A DNA stretch of 64,000 bases. Origin: Diphasiastrum complanatum. Lineage: Eukaryota > Streptophyta > Lycopodiopsida > Lycopodiales > Lycopodiaceae. Under the pieces are notes generated by a model. The model did not search any database, was not told where the DNA came from, and was given only the letters and a program-made list of their open reading frames with translations. Location of the stretch: NCBI GenBank assembly GCA_029204225.1, contig CM055113.1, positions 30,863,024 to 30,927,023 of the forward strand. Direction: 5' to 3'. Numbering within the stretch: position 1 is the first letter of the stretch; the number at the start of each line of letters is the position of its first letter. The position numbers and the translations under genes were made by a program. Shown here piece by piece: positions 1 through 13,327 of this stretch.

Positions 1-950
1 TATGCTTTGAGAGGGAGCTGAAGAAACTTAATGTTTCTAGCCACAAAACTTTGATAGCTTTCGAGTTCGTGTCTGTAGAAATGCACGGAAAGGACCAACA
101 GGTCTTTATGTCTGCAGAAATACAAAGGAACTGCCCACAAGCTAAAAGCGCCCTAGACAATAACCGCCTACATATTGGTTTCAACGAAGGCCAAGACCCG
201 AAGACATGAAGGTCAAATGAATGAAGACTCGAAGGCGAATACCCGAAGTTCAAAGACCGAAGGACCTTGAAGGGGAAGCCAAAGGCCGAAGGAGGACACA
301 AAGCCATGAAGCTCAAAACACCCGAAGACCGAAAAACGGCGAATCTTCATGCTCCAAGCACAAAGGAGATCAAGCAAAGTACCAAGAGGAGAACCACCTC
401 TACGGATGATGTTGATAAAAAATTGAGTGCCGTTAGAATGTGCTCAACCAGCCGTTCTTGTAATCAGTAATTATACTAAACCATTTCTCTCAATCCATAT
501 ATAAACAAGATGAACACGAGAGAATCGATTGAATATCAATGTGAGCTAGGCATAGAACAACCAGTCGATGTCCAAGAGTCCGCTAGTAAGCAAGATTGTC
601 TGATATAATTTGTGAGAGACATAGTATCTCTTGCATCGATGCATTGTGTGGGTTTGTCACACATCGCTTAAGAAAAGATCATTGATAATATAGTAGTTAT
701 AATGCACATGTTCTTCTTTATCTTGAATGATATCAAATGTTTTGATGTCTGATCGTTGTCAGTACATGTTAGTTGTTTATTCTTATTCCACACACTGGCT
801 CATTGTTGTTGAATGCTTAAACAAATAAAAAACGTAGGTTAGTATTTTAGACAATTTCTATTGGATTTCAATGCTCAATGTCAAATCCACTCAAATAACA
901 AACATTTTCAAAGTTGTATGTACTTATACAGTCACCAGAAAAAGAAAGTT
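1..950. other. No gene recognised; GAAG-rich stretch
   Basis: I see no supported gene here. Between about 175 and 360 the plus strand is purine-rich, with CGAAG or GAAGG recurring every 8-15 bases; the short open frames there follow from that bias. The rest is unstructured AT-rich sequence. Confidence 0.5.
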
Positions 951-1009
951 CAAATTTTTGAACAAAAGATTGAAAAAATCTAGTATCAAATTTTTTCGAC
1001 CAAAAGATC

Positions 1010-1525
1010 GAAATCCAGATCAGAATTTCTCGGTACCGGATCGACTTGCAAAATCCAAAAATTTTCGATACCCAAAATCAGAATTTTTTGATACGGGATT
1101 GACTTTGAGAATCTGTAATTTTTCGATATCCAAAATTAGAATTACAAATTTTTTGAGTCGATCTTGTATCGAATTTTTTTGATACCCAAAATCAGGATTT
1201 TTCGATACCCAAAATAAGAATTTTTCAATGCCGAATCGACTCAAAACATTTGTAAATTTTCGATATCCAAAATCATAATTTTTCAATACTCAAAATCAGA
1301 ATTTATCGATATCCAAAATTCATAATTTTTCGATACCCAAAATTAGATTTTTTTTTATACCCAAAATTCATACTTTTCAATATCCAAAATCAGACTTTTT
1401 TGATAGCCTAAATCAAACTTTTTCAATTCCCAAAATAAAAAAAAAATTGATACCCAAAATCAAAATTTTTTTGATATGAGGTCGACTAGAAAAATTCGTA
1501 ATTTTTTTATACCCAAAATTTGATT
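1010..1525. repeat. Degenerate 22-bp minisatellite
   Basis: A tandem array of a degenerate unit of about 20-24 bases whose core reads TTTTTCGATACCCAAAATCA, with some units altered to ...GGGATTGACTT or ...TCGACTAG. About twenty units are visible. Open frames on both strands here are products of the repeat. The TTTTTCGA core recurs in the separate array at 9660-10450. Confidence 0.85.
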
Positions 1526-1916
1526 TAGGAATATCTTCCTACTATGCTAGATCATCTATTCCTAAATTTCTTACACAAAATAAATCTTGTTATTCTAATG
1601 ATCCTATTCAAACAAATCAATTATTTAAAGTTAAATAAAATATTATGTTGCAAGAAGAATGTAGTAAACATGTTGAGTACGATAATATTGATCAATCAAA
1701 TGGAATTACTGTTGTCATTGAAGAAAATAATTGTTGACATGATACTCAAGATGTGGTGCATTCCATTGATGTATACCTTGAACCGATGGAGTCTTTATAT
1801 GGTAATAATAAAAAAATGAAAAAAATATATGATGTTACAATCGATAAATGTTCTATTAAGGAAGTAGAACAAGAAGGTCAATAGAATTTTGCTGATTCTA
1901 ACTCATTGCAAAGACA

Positions 1917-2345
1917 ATGTCTTTTGAAGAAAAAATGATACCAAATGTCATATGGATATCACAGCCTGAAAGTCAAATATTACCATTATTAGAGAATGAT
2001 CAAGAAATTGAAGATAGTTTTGTTGGAGTAGAAGAATTCATAAAAAAAATCATTATTTCCAATATGAATGACATTGATAAAAGGTTTCAAGGTCAAGAGA
2101 TAAATTCCATTGTCCTCGAGGAAAAAAATGATAACTCATCTAATTTAGAAAAAGATCCAAAAGGATTTATCATCTAAGATGGATGAGTTACAAGTTTTTC
2201 ATGAATATGATGAAGATTAATGCTAAGAGAGTTAGAATTATCCAAGTTGGATCACTCATTTTTTAAGTTGATTAATAATGAGCTATATGAAGAAACTAAT
2301 GTGGTAAACCAAAATGATGGAGAAATAGAAGATTTAAAAATAAAT
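1917..2345 (+). pseudogene. Unidentified degraded coding-like fragment
   Basis: I do not recognise this sequence. A frame of 86 codons from 1917 to 2177 is rich in acidic residues and Asn (for example QEIEDSFVGVEEF). After a frame change, coding-like text continues (SKLDHSFFKLINNELYEE) to about 2340. Frames before and after are broken. It could be an eroded transposon-associated protein or chance in AT-rich DNA. Confidence 0.22.
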
Positions 2346-3052
2346 AAATTCAATATACGATAATGAGAACTGTACCAAGAATACGAATGAAATTGTTTTT
2401 CAAGAGTTTTGCCATTGGAATAATGATTGTCTTAATCCATTATATGGTACGAATATTGAAATATCAATCGATGATAAATTAGTGGTTACACTTGTGGATT
2501 AAAATACTATACATGATAAATTGATCAATGACATATCTACTAAAAGGAAATAAATAAAAATATTAATAATAGATATATGGTAAATGAATCTTTGGATGTA
2601 TTACCATAGTAATATAGTATTATGTTATCATTTGTAATTATAATACTTTATCAAAATTTTATGAACTCAGAAAAATATAAATGCATACGAGCATTAAAAC
2701 CTCTGATTGACGAAGTACTAAATTTCAGTAAGCATAATAAGAGGTTGATAAATGATTATAACTATAATAAAGTTAAAACTATAATAAAATTGATGATATT
2801 CAGAGTAAAGTTATGAAAAAAATGGTGAATATCAAAGAATGTCTGAAGATATCAATAGTTATAGATATTACAAAAGACTATTTGTAATAACTGGTATAAT
2901 ATGATATTAAGTCATCATACATATGAGATGCTTTATGATAATTACCATAAGAACTATCCGAATAAATTGATATAATTATGGTGATGTAAATAATATAATA
3001 TGATAGTTTTTCTTTAAAAAACAAAAGATCATGAATTTGAAAAAATACTTTT

Positions 3053-3054
<2 letters not shown>

Positions 3055-3097
<43 letters not shown>
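3055..3097. repeat. (TA)n microsatellite
   Basis: An uninterrupted run of alternating T and A of about 40 bases. Confidence 0.95.
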
Positions 3098-3424
3098 TTA
3101 ATATTTGAAAAAAAAATCACATAAACAAGGACATCATCATAATGAAACTATTTAGAAGAATGACTATCGTCTCAAAGGTGTTACATTGATCAATGAGACA
3201 CATAATTTTAGTGACATATTTTCATATGTGAACTGAGGGATTAAGAAATTTACATATCGATGTGAACTTAATGCTAGAAATATATGTGAGCAGCTTATAA
3301 AGCTATTGTTTTTATATGATATAAAGACACGTTCAGTTGCAGTTTCCAATGACGAGCAATTCATGATTGAAAATGTCTTACTAAAGAAAAGAAAAGAAAA
3401 TTGCCAGTTCAGAATCGCCAATTT

Positions 3425-3570
3425 AAAGTACTATGTCGATTCTCGAATTGGAATCAATGTGCTAATGATGAAAGTTTTTATCGAATTTGAAAACCTGATG
3501 ATCAGATAATTTGCCGTGGTGAGGATTATGTTTGTCTTTATCAAGTTCCAATTGGGAGCAATTGTTGATT
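3425..3570 (+). pseudogene. Unidentified coding-like scrap
   Basis: One plus-strand frame reads FSNWNQCANDESFYR, stop, PDDQIICRGEDYVCLYQVP, which looks like real protein with several Cys residues, but it is broken by stops and no flanking exon is clear. No family is recognised. Confidence 0.2.
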
Positions 3571-3584
3571 GCTCACAAAAGATT

Positions 3585-5920
3585 ATTCGAGTTCTAGTTC
3601 AGAACAGTAGTTGTGAATGTAAAGCCCTAAGTCAGTGTACGTGAAAATAGAATGTAGGTGGATTAAATTTATGGAGACATAAATCGTCCATATACATGTA
3701 TCTTGGAAGTAATTCAAAGCAAAAAAGTAAAATGGTTGATTGAGGCCAAAATAGTTTATAAGAGCGTTTGTGTCAATATGAAGACTAGAAGACATTCTTG
3801 ATGGCATTTTTCCCTTCAATGAAAATTCGTTATGAAGAAGGGAATGGTCGGTGGAGCAGTTTATAATAATTGGTGAATTTGAATTCAATGGATGGGATTC
3901 AATGGATAATAAAAGATTTTGGTGTTTGGTAGTGGACGGGTTTCGAACCGTTTTTCTCCCACGCGAGGAGAGAAAGGAGGCAGACAGGAAAGGAGAATTT
4001 GTATTCATTCTGTGGAGGAGAGGAGAGATAGAGGCTGTTCATGCAAACAGTGTGTCAAGACAGATTGCAGACAGCCGTAGCAGATCTTTAGAGCCTGAGC
4101 AGAGTTGTCTGATGGGACAGAAGAAATTATTCCTGAAAATGTGAGTCATGTTGATCGCTGCATCTAGAATCATAAACTCTGCCAGCAGCCCTGAAGATTC
4201 CATAGCAGATGTTGCTTGTGGAACTATTGAATCTGTAATTCATGTGAACAAAGATTGAGTTGCCTCAATCTGTTGTGCTTGTTTGCATCATAGATAAAAA
4301 ACAAAAAAAAACAATGTACTGACATGATGATTTCAAGGAGGCCATCGCTGCTATTGAAGGCATTTCATCTCAGCGACTGTTCACAATAAGCTTGTTGTGG
4401 GCCGTAGGAGAAAGCTCTCTGGCACGACCTCTCTTGGATTTGTCAAAGAGATGATGTCTCCAGCCCACGACCTCTTCTTGACTGGATGAAAGAGAAGACC
4501 CGATAAAGAACGACTGTCCGACCTTAACCTGCAGAAAATCTAACACTATCCTCAAAAAAATGAAGGGACCAACAAACATTTTGAAAAAGAATCTACTAAT
4601 TACAAAGAACCAGACCTGAAGAGACCCTTAATCTGTGGACAATCCCTTGAAACTTAAGTCAGAGCAAAAAGACTGAGGTAATTTTCATTGTTTATCTCTG
4701 TTTTTCCTCATGTCTTAGTTCACTTCATAATAGATATATAAAATGAGTAAATGTTATTATGTGTATTATTGAAATGGATATGAATAGAATAATATATATA
4801 TAACATTTATTTATCATGAATGTTTAACATAGTAAAAATATGACTATATGCTTTATTGTCTGTAGTAAAAATTACATTTTGACTGTCTATAATAATTTAC
4901 AGATTTACAATCTACAGTAAAACGTACAGTCAATAAAGAAAAATATTAGATTCTGTTTCAATAACAGAATATTCTATAGGCTTAAAAAAAGCTAAAATTA
5001 CTATGAATCCTTAAAGGGCTACATCTTTCAATCCATAACTCGGATCTGAATGATCCAAAAAGGTAGATTGCTTCTCATAACTCATAAAATCTATTGGAAC
5101 TAAGAGGACATGAAGGATCAAATTGCACCTGTAGTAGGGGATCATTTTGGGAAACTTCACTTGAATCTATGAATAGTAGTAAATCTCTCTTTGAACTATC
5201 TTGGGCATTTTGGGGGTGGTATTTTTAGAAGGGACTTGTGCTAGGTCTACATGAGAAAATATACACTAAGGGGGAGTTGTCTATATAAATTGGGTGTTTG
5301 CACAAACAGTAGTATTGTACAATTTCTAATCTACCTATCCTACTATGCTACAGTCTACTGGCATAGGGCTAATCCCTTAACTTTGGCTACGCTATCGATT
5401 TTTAGTCTATCTAACCTAGGTGGCTCAAGATGTTAAATTTGACACGTGTGGGAGTACCCTAAAGTGTGATAATGATCTCCTAAGACTTGGTGATTAACAA
5501 AGATCAAGCATAGATTGATAACCAAGATCTATCTCAAAAAACTAAGGCAAGAGCACTTAATTACATGCATATATCAATCAAACAAGTACGTACACATGTG
5601 TGGAGACTTGTACTTGAAAAAACTAATATGAAAAAGCCTTGCTCCGGGGTAGAGAGAGAAGCCAACTACCAAGCCTCGGGTAGAGAGAGAATCCAATATG
5701 ACTCAAAAATGTAGAAATCTCATTAACTCTCAAAAACTCAAGTACATCATGAACCTATCCAACCTTCTAATAGGAACTCGTGGCAGAGGATGCTCAAATC
5801 TTATCGGACCCCTTTTTCTCCTCCTCTAGATGTGAATGGATGAGTGACTTAAGTCTCCTCTAATTTGATTGGACCATCTTAATGAAAATCTCTTTTTTGA
5901 TTGGTCTCTTGACCTGATGC
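3585..5920. other. No gene recognised
   Basis: Frames of 60-140 codons occur on both strands (3583-4008 minus, 3851-4144 plus, 4370-4579 minus) but none shows a motif, and the first two overlap antiparallel. I see no repeat structure beyond ordinary AT-rich runs. Confidence 0.4.
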
Positions 5921-5924
5921 CAAC

Positions 5925-6280
5925 ACTTAGAAATTGGTCTATCAAGAATCTTACTAGCAGTATAGTTAGCTAATTTGCAAGCAATCTAACATCAAACAGA
6001 TAAGCAGTAAAGAGAGATCACACACCAATCCAAGAGAACACTTATGAACTGTATTAGCAAAAGAGACCGAAAGGTGCATATACACAGTCTAATTTTTCTA
6101 GGGTACCGCTGCATGGCAGTTTGATCCCCATTACGGGACGCGTGCCCCAACTTTACACTACGTGTGCCGTTAAGCTGGCACTCATGCACACTATTACAAA
6201 AGCAGTAAAAAGCTCGAAATCATTGTTAAACACAGAAAGTCATAAACTGTAAGAGAAAATCGGGCTTACTTATTCTAACA
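5925..6280 (-). repeat. Probable LTR of copia remnant A
   Basis: On the minus strand the segment begins TGTTAGAATAAG immediately after a purine tract (6281-6292), as a 3' LTR should. Its other end, read on the plus strand, is ACTTAGAA, a mutated match to the TGTTAGAA terminus. It is followed on the minus strand by TGGCATCAGGTC, which resembles a plant initiator-Met-tRNA primer site. Having both a polypurine tract and a primer site as neighbours suggests an LTR shared between two elements. The left boundary is inferred. Confidence 0.45.
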
Positions 6281-6292
6281 CTCTCCCTTAAG
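6281..6292 (-). promoter_or_regulatory. Polypurine tract of copia remnant A
   Basis: Minus-strand CTTAAGGGAGAG directly precedes TGTTAGAA, the usual arrangement for the second-strand priming site next to a 3' LTR. Confidence 0.6.
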
Positions 6293-6294
6293 CC

Positions 6295-6790
6295 CTAGCT
6301 TATCTTTCTTACAAAGAGCTTTTCTCTAAAAAACTCAAACTTATCAGTACTTAAAGGTTTAGTGAATATATCAGCTAGCTGATTCTCTGTCTTACAATGC
6401 ACTACGTCTATTTCACTAGATAACAACTTCTCTCTAATGAAATGATACTTAATTTCTATATGCTTCGTGAGTGCATAAAATATAGGATTTTTAGCTAGCT
6501 GTATAGCACTCTGACTGTCACATATGATCACAGTAGGCTTATTATGTGGAATTCCAATGTCTTCTAACATTCTTCTTAGCCAAACTGCTTCCTGCGTAGC
6601 TTAACATAGTGCTTTGTATTCTGCTTTTGTAGTAGAAAGAGCAACTATGTCTTATTTCTTACTTGACCAAGAAAATACACCATTACCAACATGAAATACA
6701 CAACATGTGGTAGATATCCTGTCATCAATATAGGAATCCCATGGTGAATCTTGCTCTTTCCTTTTATCACCTGCTACCTTAGTCTTTTTT
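6295..6790 (-). pseudogene. Copia RNase H tail, remnant A
   Basis: The minus-strand frame encodes the C-terminal RNase H region of a Ty1/copia polyprotein. Visible in order are SWSSKK, LSTTKAEYKAL, an in-frame TAA, ATQEAVWLRRML, CDSQSAIQLAKNPIFYALTKHIE, and finally ADIFTKPLSTDKFEFFREKL close to the LTR. These are standard copia RNase H landmarks. It lies just upstream of the polypurine tract, as expected for the 3' end of pol. On its 5' side it is joined at about 6790-6840 to the end of the integrase region, so nearly all of the reverse transcriptase has been deleted. Two in-frame stops also interrupt it. Confidence 0.85.
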
Positions 6791-6876
6791 TATCTAGTAG
6801 ATTTGTATCTCACTCTCCATCTCGTCTCTATGGTGGGAGGAGTACCACGTCCCTCATCATCATCATAATGATCTTC

Positions 6877-9049
6877 CTATGGTGGTGGAACTACTTCATC
6901 CTCTTTGAGAAGCTTACATAGCTCATCATTATTCTTTTCTTCATCCTCAAATCTATGGATTTCATCAAATAAGACATCACGGCTTATATGCACATGTAGT
7001 CCCTCTGGATCATAATATCTATCTCCCTTGGTTTGTTCATCATAAAATGTGAAAATGCACTTCAAGGCCTTTACCTGCATTTTGGCTCTCTCGCTCTTAG
7101 GTATGTGAACATACACTCGGCATCCAAATACTCGCAACCCATCCATCTTAGGCTTCTCACTAGTGAATTCCTCCTCGGGTGTGTGATTATGTACAACAAT
7201 TGTAGGGCTTCTATTTTGCAAGAACACAACAATCTTGATAGCTTCTCCCCATAAAGAATCAGTAACTCTCATATGTGTCATCATTGCCCTAGCTGCTTCG
7301 ACAATGGTACGATTCTTTCTTTCAGCTACCCCATTTTGTTGAGGTGTATCGAATTGTGCAAACTCATGTTTAATGCCATGCTCCTTGCAAAAATCAATAA
7401 AATATGTGGAACGATACTCACCACCATGATCTGCCCTAAGTACCTTGATCTTAGCACTTGACTGATTTTCCACCAATGCTTTGAAGCTTTTGAAGCATCC
7501 AAATGTGTCAGACTTTTGCTTAACGATGTAGATCCAGGTCTTTCGTGATTAATCATCAATGAAGGTTAGCAAATAAAATGCTTTACCAATAGACATTACT
7601 TTCATTGGCCCACATAGGTCAGAGTGTATTAACTCAAGCACTCGTTTTGCCCTTGTTGCTCCTTCTTTGTTGAGCTTCTTCCTGTGTAACTTGCCTAGCA
7701 CACACTCCTTGCAAATGGACTCTTCCTTGTCATTCAGACTAGGTAAACCGGTTACCATCTTGAGCTTACGAAGTAACCTCAAGCTCTTGAAGTTCAAATG
7801 CCCCATACGTCTATGCCATAAATCACTTTGTGATATAGATGTAGATGCTAACACATTGCACTTCGTAACAACGACATTTAACTTGTACAAACCACAAGTT
7901 TTATCCCTAAAGCCATCAACAATCACCTTGAAACCTCGTTTCACATCCTTGATGTGGCATTTCTTGTCATTGAACTTCACCTTCAACTTATGATCTGTCA
8001 TTGTACCAACATATAAAAGACTCTTTTGAAGGCAAGGAACATACAACACATTTTCAATTACCTTCACATGTCCATCAGGAAATTGAATAGGCACTACACC
8101 AACTCCATGAATTTGGCACTCGTCGTCATTCGCCTGTGCAACTCTATCTCCATCATCAGTAAGCTCCAAGTTTTTAAACCATGATTTGTTGTCAGTCATG
8201 TGTCTCGTTGCTCCTGAGTCCACATAACAATGTGTATGATCAATGGAATGTTGCGATGCTAATGGTGTCGCAAATGTTGTGCCTTGATCTTCGTTATGGC
8301 TATCATTCTCTTCTTTGACAAAATTGGTCAACTGCTTCACTTTGCCCCTCTTAATATCCGCCTTCTTCTTGCGACAATCTCTTGCCCAATGTCCAGGCTT
8401 TTGGCAATAGAAACAGTTGTCTTTTTTCTTCTTGCCTAATGTGGATCCTTGATTGTCATCCTCCACATTCGACTTCCTGGATTGTTTCTTGTATTTATGC
8501 TTTCCTCTGGCTAGCATTGCTTGGAAGTTGAGTTTTTACCACTTCACGCCTTTGTTCCTCCTGTAAGATGATGCCATGAAGATTTTCAAATGTTGGTAGC
8601 CTCTCCCTCGAAGCAATGCCACTTGCAAACATTTGGAAATTTTCAGATAGGCCATTTATAGCTATGTGAACCAACTCAACATCTCTTATTGGCTTTCCAA
8701 TAGTTGTCATTTGGTCTCACAACTCCTTTATTCGTGTGAAATAGGACCCTACGCCCTCATTCTCCTCCATGCAAACAGTTATGAGTTTGGTCCTCAAAAA
8801 CATCATTCGAGAGGGGTTCGCCGTCTGAAACTGTGTTTTGAGTGAATCCCAAGCGCCTCTTGCTAATACAGCTTCACTAATGTGGGCAATGACATGATCT
8901 TTCATTGACTTGAAAGGACCATGTACGGCAGCGATATGATCTATCTTCTTGGTGTCCGTGCTGTAGGACTGATGGGATAAATTTCATGCATCTAAACCAT
9001 TTATGGACTCCGACCAGTTCAAAATTCACATGATGGAGAAGGCGGCCAT
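6877..9049 (-). pseudogene. Copia gag-protease-integrase, remnant A
   Basis: Minus-strand gag-pol of a Ty1/copia retrotransposon. From the 5' end it holds a decayed gag N-terminus (possible start at 9049), a gag core (8905-8510), a CCHC zinc knuckle CFYCQKPGHWARDC, an aspartic protease motif YVDSGATRHMT, the integrase zinc domain (LWHRRMGHL ... CKEC), and the integrase core with D (HSDLCGP), D (RADHGGEY) and E (QQNGVAERKN). The integrase tail runs to 6877. Lesions I can see are stops in the gag N-terminus, TGA at about 8714, a one-base frameshift near 8515, and TAA at 7549 replacing the Tyr of the usual DDYSRK. From 8517 to 6877 the frame is otherwise single. No 5' LTR was found to the right. 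Confidence 0.9.
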
Positions 9050-9190
9050 GACAATTATAACAAAATAAAATCTAAATTTTCAAGTTTTCTTTACACAAAA
9101 GAATTGATCAGTCAGTCAGCTATTTTTTTAATCTAGAAATCTTAATAAACCCTAGCTCTAAAAAATCCCCAAAAAAATCCAAAAAATTTG

Positions 9191-9448
<258 letters not shown>

Positions 9449-9659
9449 TATCGTTATGTCTACCGGGATTTATTTTTGCACCTTATTAGATGACAAACTC
9501 TTAATATTGAATCCAGTCAGAAAGCATGTTAGTTTTTTATCTTGACCAAATACATTGCATAGTTGGAATAATAATAATAACATAAAACATGGACATTTCT
9601 AAAGAAAGAATGTAATGTGTAATTGGTTGATTTGACAAACTAGCATTGATCATTTGACT

Positions 9660-10450
9660 CATTTTATATTTTTGATATAGAGTATTTTTTCGACCCCGGG
9701 TCGGGTCTAAATTTTTTGACCCTTATTCACTCGGTATTTTTCGACACTGTTTGTATTTTTCAACCTTGATATTTTTTGACTCATTTTATATTTTCAATAC
9801 AGAGTCTTTTTTTGACCTTGGGTCGGGTTGAATCGGGTCTAAATTTTCTGGCCCTGGTTCACTAGTTTTTTATCGATTCTATTTCTATTTCCGACCCTGT
9901 GTATATTTTTCAATCCAGTGTACATTTTTTGACACATTGTATATTTTCTATACATAGTACTTTTTCGACCATAGGTTAGGTTGAATTGGGTTGAAATCTT
10001 TCGACTCTAGTTCTCTCAGTTTTTTCTAACTTTGTGTATATTTTTCGACCCTGTGTATATTTATGACCTAGTGTATAGTTTTGAGTTTTGATACAGAAGA
10101 GTACTTTTTCGACCTTGGGTCGGGTCGAATCAGGTCTAAATTTTTTGACTCTAGTTCTCTGTATATTTTTGACCTTGTTTGTATTTTTCGACCCTGTGTA
10201 TATTTTTTGACCTAGTATATTTTTTCGGCTCATTGTATTTTTTACCCTGTGTATATTTTTTGATCTACTATATATATTTTGACCCATTGTATATTTTCGA
10301 TACAAGCACTTTTTTGACTTTTGGTCGGGTCGAATCGGGACTAAATTTTCCGACCCTAGTTCATTGTATATTTTTCGACCATGTTTGTATTTTCCAACCC
10401 TGTTTACTTTTTCCGACCCAGTGTATATTTTTCGACCCATTGTATTGTGG
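9660..10450. repeat. Degenerate minisatellite with TTTTTCGACC core
   Basis: A tandem array with a short period of about 20 bases (TTTTTCGACCCTGTGTATAT and variants) and a longer period. The phrase GGGTCGGGT(C/T)GAAT recurs at about 9699, 9821, 9975, 10114 and 10322, so the higher-order unit varies from roughly 120 to 210 bases. The open frames on both strands here come from the repeat. Confidence 0.85.
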
Positions 10451-11004
10451 TAGCCTGGTTTCGGCAATTTATTATGTTTTTGGCTTTCAATTGCTAAATC
10501 TTAAGCCTTTTCCCTTTATTGCAGTGCACAGTATACTCCGAAGCTATATTTAAGCGTTACGTGTATGAAATCTATTTTTACGGTGCTACGGCTCTTTTGT
10601 ACAATGCTTAGTCTTTGTCTTTAAGCTTATATGCCTATTTGCAAAGGCTATACTCATGAACATTTAGTTCAAGATATATTGTCTAAAGGTAGTCTTTGTT
10701 GTCTAAGGACTGAGTTTCATGAATAAAGCGCATCTATCGACATGCACTATTGCAGCTGTCTTGTACTTTAAAAGCCACTATTCTTCAGGATAGTCTTCTT
10801 TCTTAAAATCATTTGTTGAGGTTGACCGTTGAACGTCAGTTAAAGGCACCTTTGTTCTAGAAGCGAATTTTCTAGAGGTTACGTCTATTGTTTGAAGGAC
10901 AGGTCATATTTCTAAGGGCAAACCATTGTTTTCAAAGGCACTTCGCTGGATCTGAAGGGCAGCTGTCGCACCTCGCTGAAGGGCCATTGTTGCACATTTC
11001 GCTC
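10451..11004. other. No gene recognised
   Basis: Mixed sequence between the minisatellite and the MITE-like element. Phrases such as 'gaagggcagctgtcgcacc' and 'gaagggccattgttgcac' recur loosely near 10960-11000. Nothing else is apparent. Confidence 0.4.
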
Positions 11005-11382
11005 CATTAGAGGAGTTTTGAGCTCCAAAAAGACCCTTTAAGAATTCGTGTAAGATGTAGTTTATATTATTAAAATATTATAACACTAATACTTTTGACT
11101 TGCCATGACTTTTTAATCGTAGCTCAGAAGTATGTCATGTAACAAATCATTGGAAAGCCCTTGTCGAGCGCTTTCCAATGCACCAAACTTTGCTAAATTT
11201 GGACTTACCACTAAAAAGTTATGCCATTTTTAGTGTGGAATCAAAATATGGACTCAAAAAGTTACGTTACGTAGATTTCAAATTTGAGTGTTTTGATTGG
11301 TCTATGTGTAAGAAAAAATTCAAAAAAAATATAAAAAGAATCTTAACAAAGGGTCTTTTTTGGATTTAGAACTCCTCTAATG
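11005..11382 (+). mobile_element. MITE-like inverted-repeat element, copy 1
   Basis: The ends are inverted repeats of about 33 bases: the left starts CATTAGAGGAGTTTTGAGCT and the right end, reversed, starts CATTAGAGGAGTTCTAAATC; both continue into CCAAAAA(A)GACCC. A second copy lies in opposite orientation at 19519-19885. If the terminus is GAGGAG, both copies are flanked by TA, as in Tc1/mariner-type MITEs, but the symmetry extends outward to CATTAG, so the target duplication is unsettled. Inside is a small hairpin (GGAAAGC ... GCTTTCC, about 11152-11176) and a 63-codon frame (11178-11369) that is also open in the other copy. Confidence 0.75.
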
Positions 11383-13253
11383 TATTTGGCTTTTTGAGAG
11401 AGCTTCCTCTCTCTTCGGATTTCTCTAGGGTGCCCAGCGAGCTGTTAAGAAAGCCCCCCTTTGCTTCTTCATCTCCATCGGCCTACAGCCCTCATCGCAT
11501 CTCCAGCGGCTATCTTCCAACTAGCCAACAAGCTGTTTTCTGGCTTTTCCATGCAACCACATCAGAAGCGGCTCTCTACAAATGGCTAAGAGATAGTTCC
11601 AACCAGTCCGTGTTCTCTGTTTGCTGGAAATTGCATGAGGTAATGGCTTGGCAGTTCCTTAATGACAGTTTTCTTGGCAGCGCTCTCCAATGGCACTCTG
11701 CAGACCTCTTGGAAGCCATCGCATCTTCTACATGGCAGTTCCAGAGGCAGATTTGATTGCACCTCTAATTTCAAGTGGCAGTTCCAGTGCTCTTCTAAAG
11801 ATCTATATGGTAGTTCACCGATAACCCACTTCCGTTAGCCATTGTCTTCATCATACGACCTCCTTCAACCTGCTGATGTTTCTTACCTGAGACATTAACC
11901 TTGTTTCTAATTGTTGTCTTCTGTGGCAGCATTGTGTTGAATAGCAAACGACCTATTCCAGATGGCAAATAACCATTTGCTCTCTCTTTGCAGATAGTTA
12001 TCAAAGCCCACAACGTCTAGCACGTTTTTCCTTTCTTATAACTTGTCAGGCTCAAGACATTAGCATTCATTTAGACACAATGTAGAACAGAGGCATGTGT
12101 TGCTCTGTTCGTGCTTTAATATAGATTTACTGCTTTTGCTATTCATCTACAAGTTCAGAACCTTTGTGTTCTCAGATTCTTGTATAGAGGTGTAGCAATC
12201 TCTCTTCTTTGCAGTGCTTAGACTGTACACATTCTTGTAGTCTGCAAATGGTGAATACAGATAATGTAAATCTGAGTGTTCTGAATCACACAATTTGTTT
12301 CTATTGTGAATACCTTCTGTGCTTTTTATGGTGATTCATTTTGGTTATAGGAAGTCTATGGCACTGTATGCAATGCTTATTACACAGTGTTTGGACAAGA
12401 ATTGTTTTTTGACGTGTCTCTAGCCTTCAATCTTGTGATTTGCGTAGGTCATAGGAGTTAGATTCATGATAAGCTAATGTCAAGATTAAGAAACAGATTT
12501 CACAGTGTAGCTTCTCTTTGCTAAAGTATTTGCTTCCTTGAGTTCACTCCCAATTGAATCTGAAAACCATAATGAAGTATTCAATATCTTTCTCCTGGGT
12601 GTTTTGATAAAGGTTGTCGTTGATTATATACATGGAGAAGTCAAAGTCGATAAAGTCGACTTCAGACTTGGGTGACTTCGAAGTCCATAGAGTCAACTTC
12701 AGCTGAATTTTTCAAGATGCTCATTACTCAATGGATTTGGTCATGAGCATTGAGATCCAACATCAATTTGCCTTTCGATTTAATTTCTTGTCTTCAATTT
12801 AGGAACTAATTCTCAAATTTAGTCTATATGAATTTTTGAAAGTGCCAGATATTGACCAATTTTTTATAGGTCTTTGCCGGTGTATGTAGAGTGTGTTGCA
12901 AGATTGATGTAGAGGATGATGATTCATGCAAGCGTTCATGCATATGCAAAAAACGTAGATGACATTGTCCATGTATTGATGATGAAGCTCAAGTGGATAA
13001 GGATTAAAACATTTGGAAAAGACCATAGCTTACGAATACTGATGGTTAAATTCAACATAAATATTCGTATTTTGATTTACTCATTTTCAATTATGATTAC
13101 ATAAATATGAACTTTATTGTTTTTTATGTTGATCAATATTTAGATTTGGATGTTCAAACATGGTGTGAGTGTTACCAGTTCTATAAATAGAGTCGTGTTC
13201 ATGTAATAGTACACTTCGGTAGAATAGGGTTTAACATTTGCACCCTCCTATTG

Positions 13254-13257
<4 letters not shown>
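11383..13257. other. No gene recognised
   Basis: A 120-codon plus-strand frame (11394-11756) has no recognisable domain. TGGCAGTTCC-like phrases recur between 11650 and 11790. GTCGAC-containing inverted phrases cluster at 12640-12700. I see no convincing gene. Confidence 0.4.

Positions 13258-13258
<1 letters not shown>

Positions 13259-13324
<66 letters not shown>
13259..13324. repeat. (CT)n microsatellite
   Basis: An uninterrupted CT run of about 65 bases. Confidence 0.97.

Positions 13325-13327
<3 letters not shown>

Noticed and set aside
1010-1525. CRISPR-like array
   Set aside because: The repeats are contiguous and degenerate with no unique spacers, and the DNA is eukaryotic.
3583-4144. 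Two opposite frames of 141 and 97 codons
   Set aside because: They overlap antiparallel, and neither has a recognisable motif or a duplicate to support it.
9976-10553. Frames of 163 and 124 codons
   Set aside because: They lie wholly or mostly in the TTTTTCGACC minisatellite and repeat its unit.
11394-11756. 120-codon plus-strand frame
   Set aside because: No motif, no support from a second copy, and an overlapping antisense frame.
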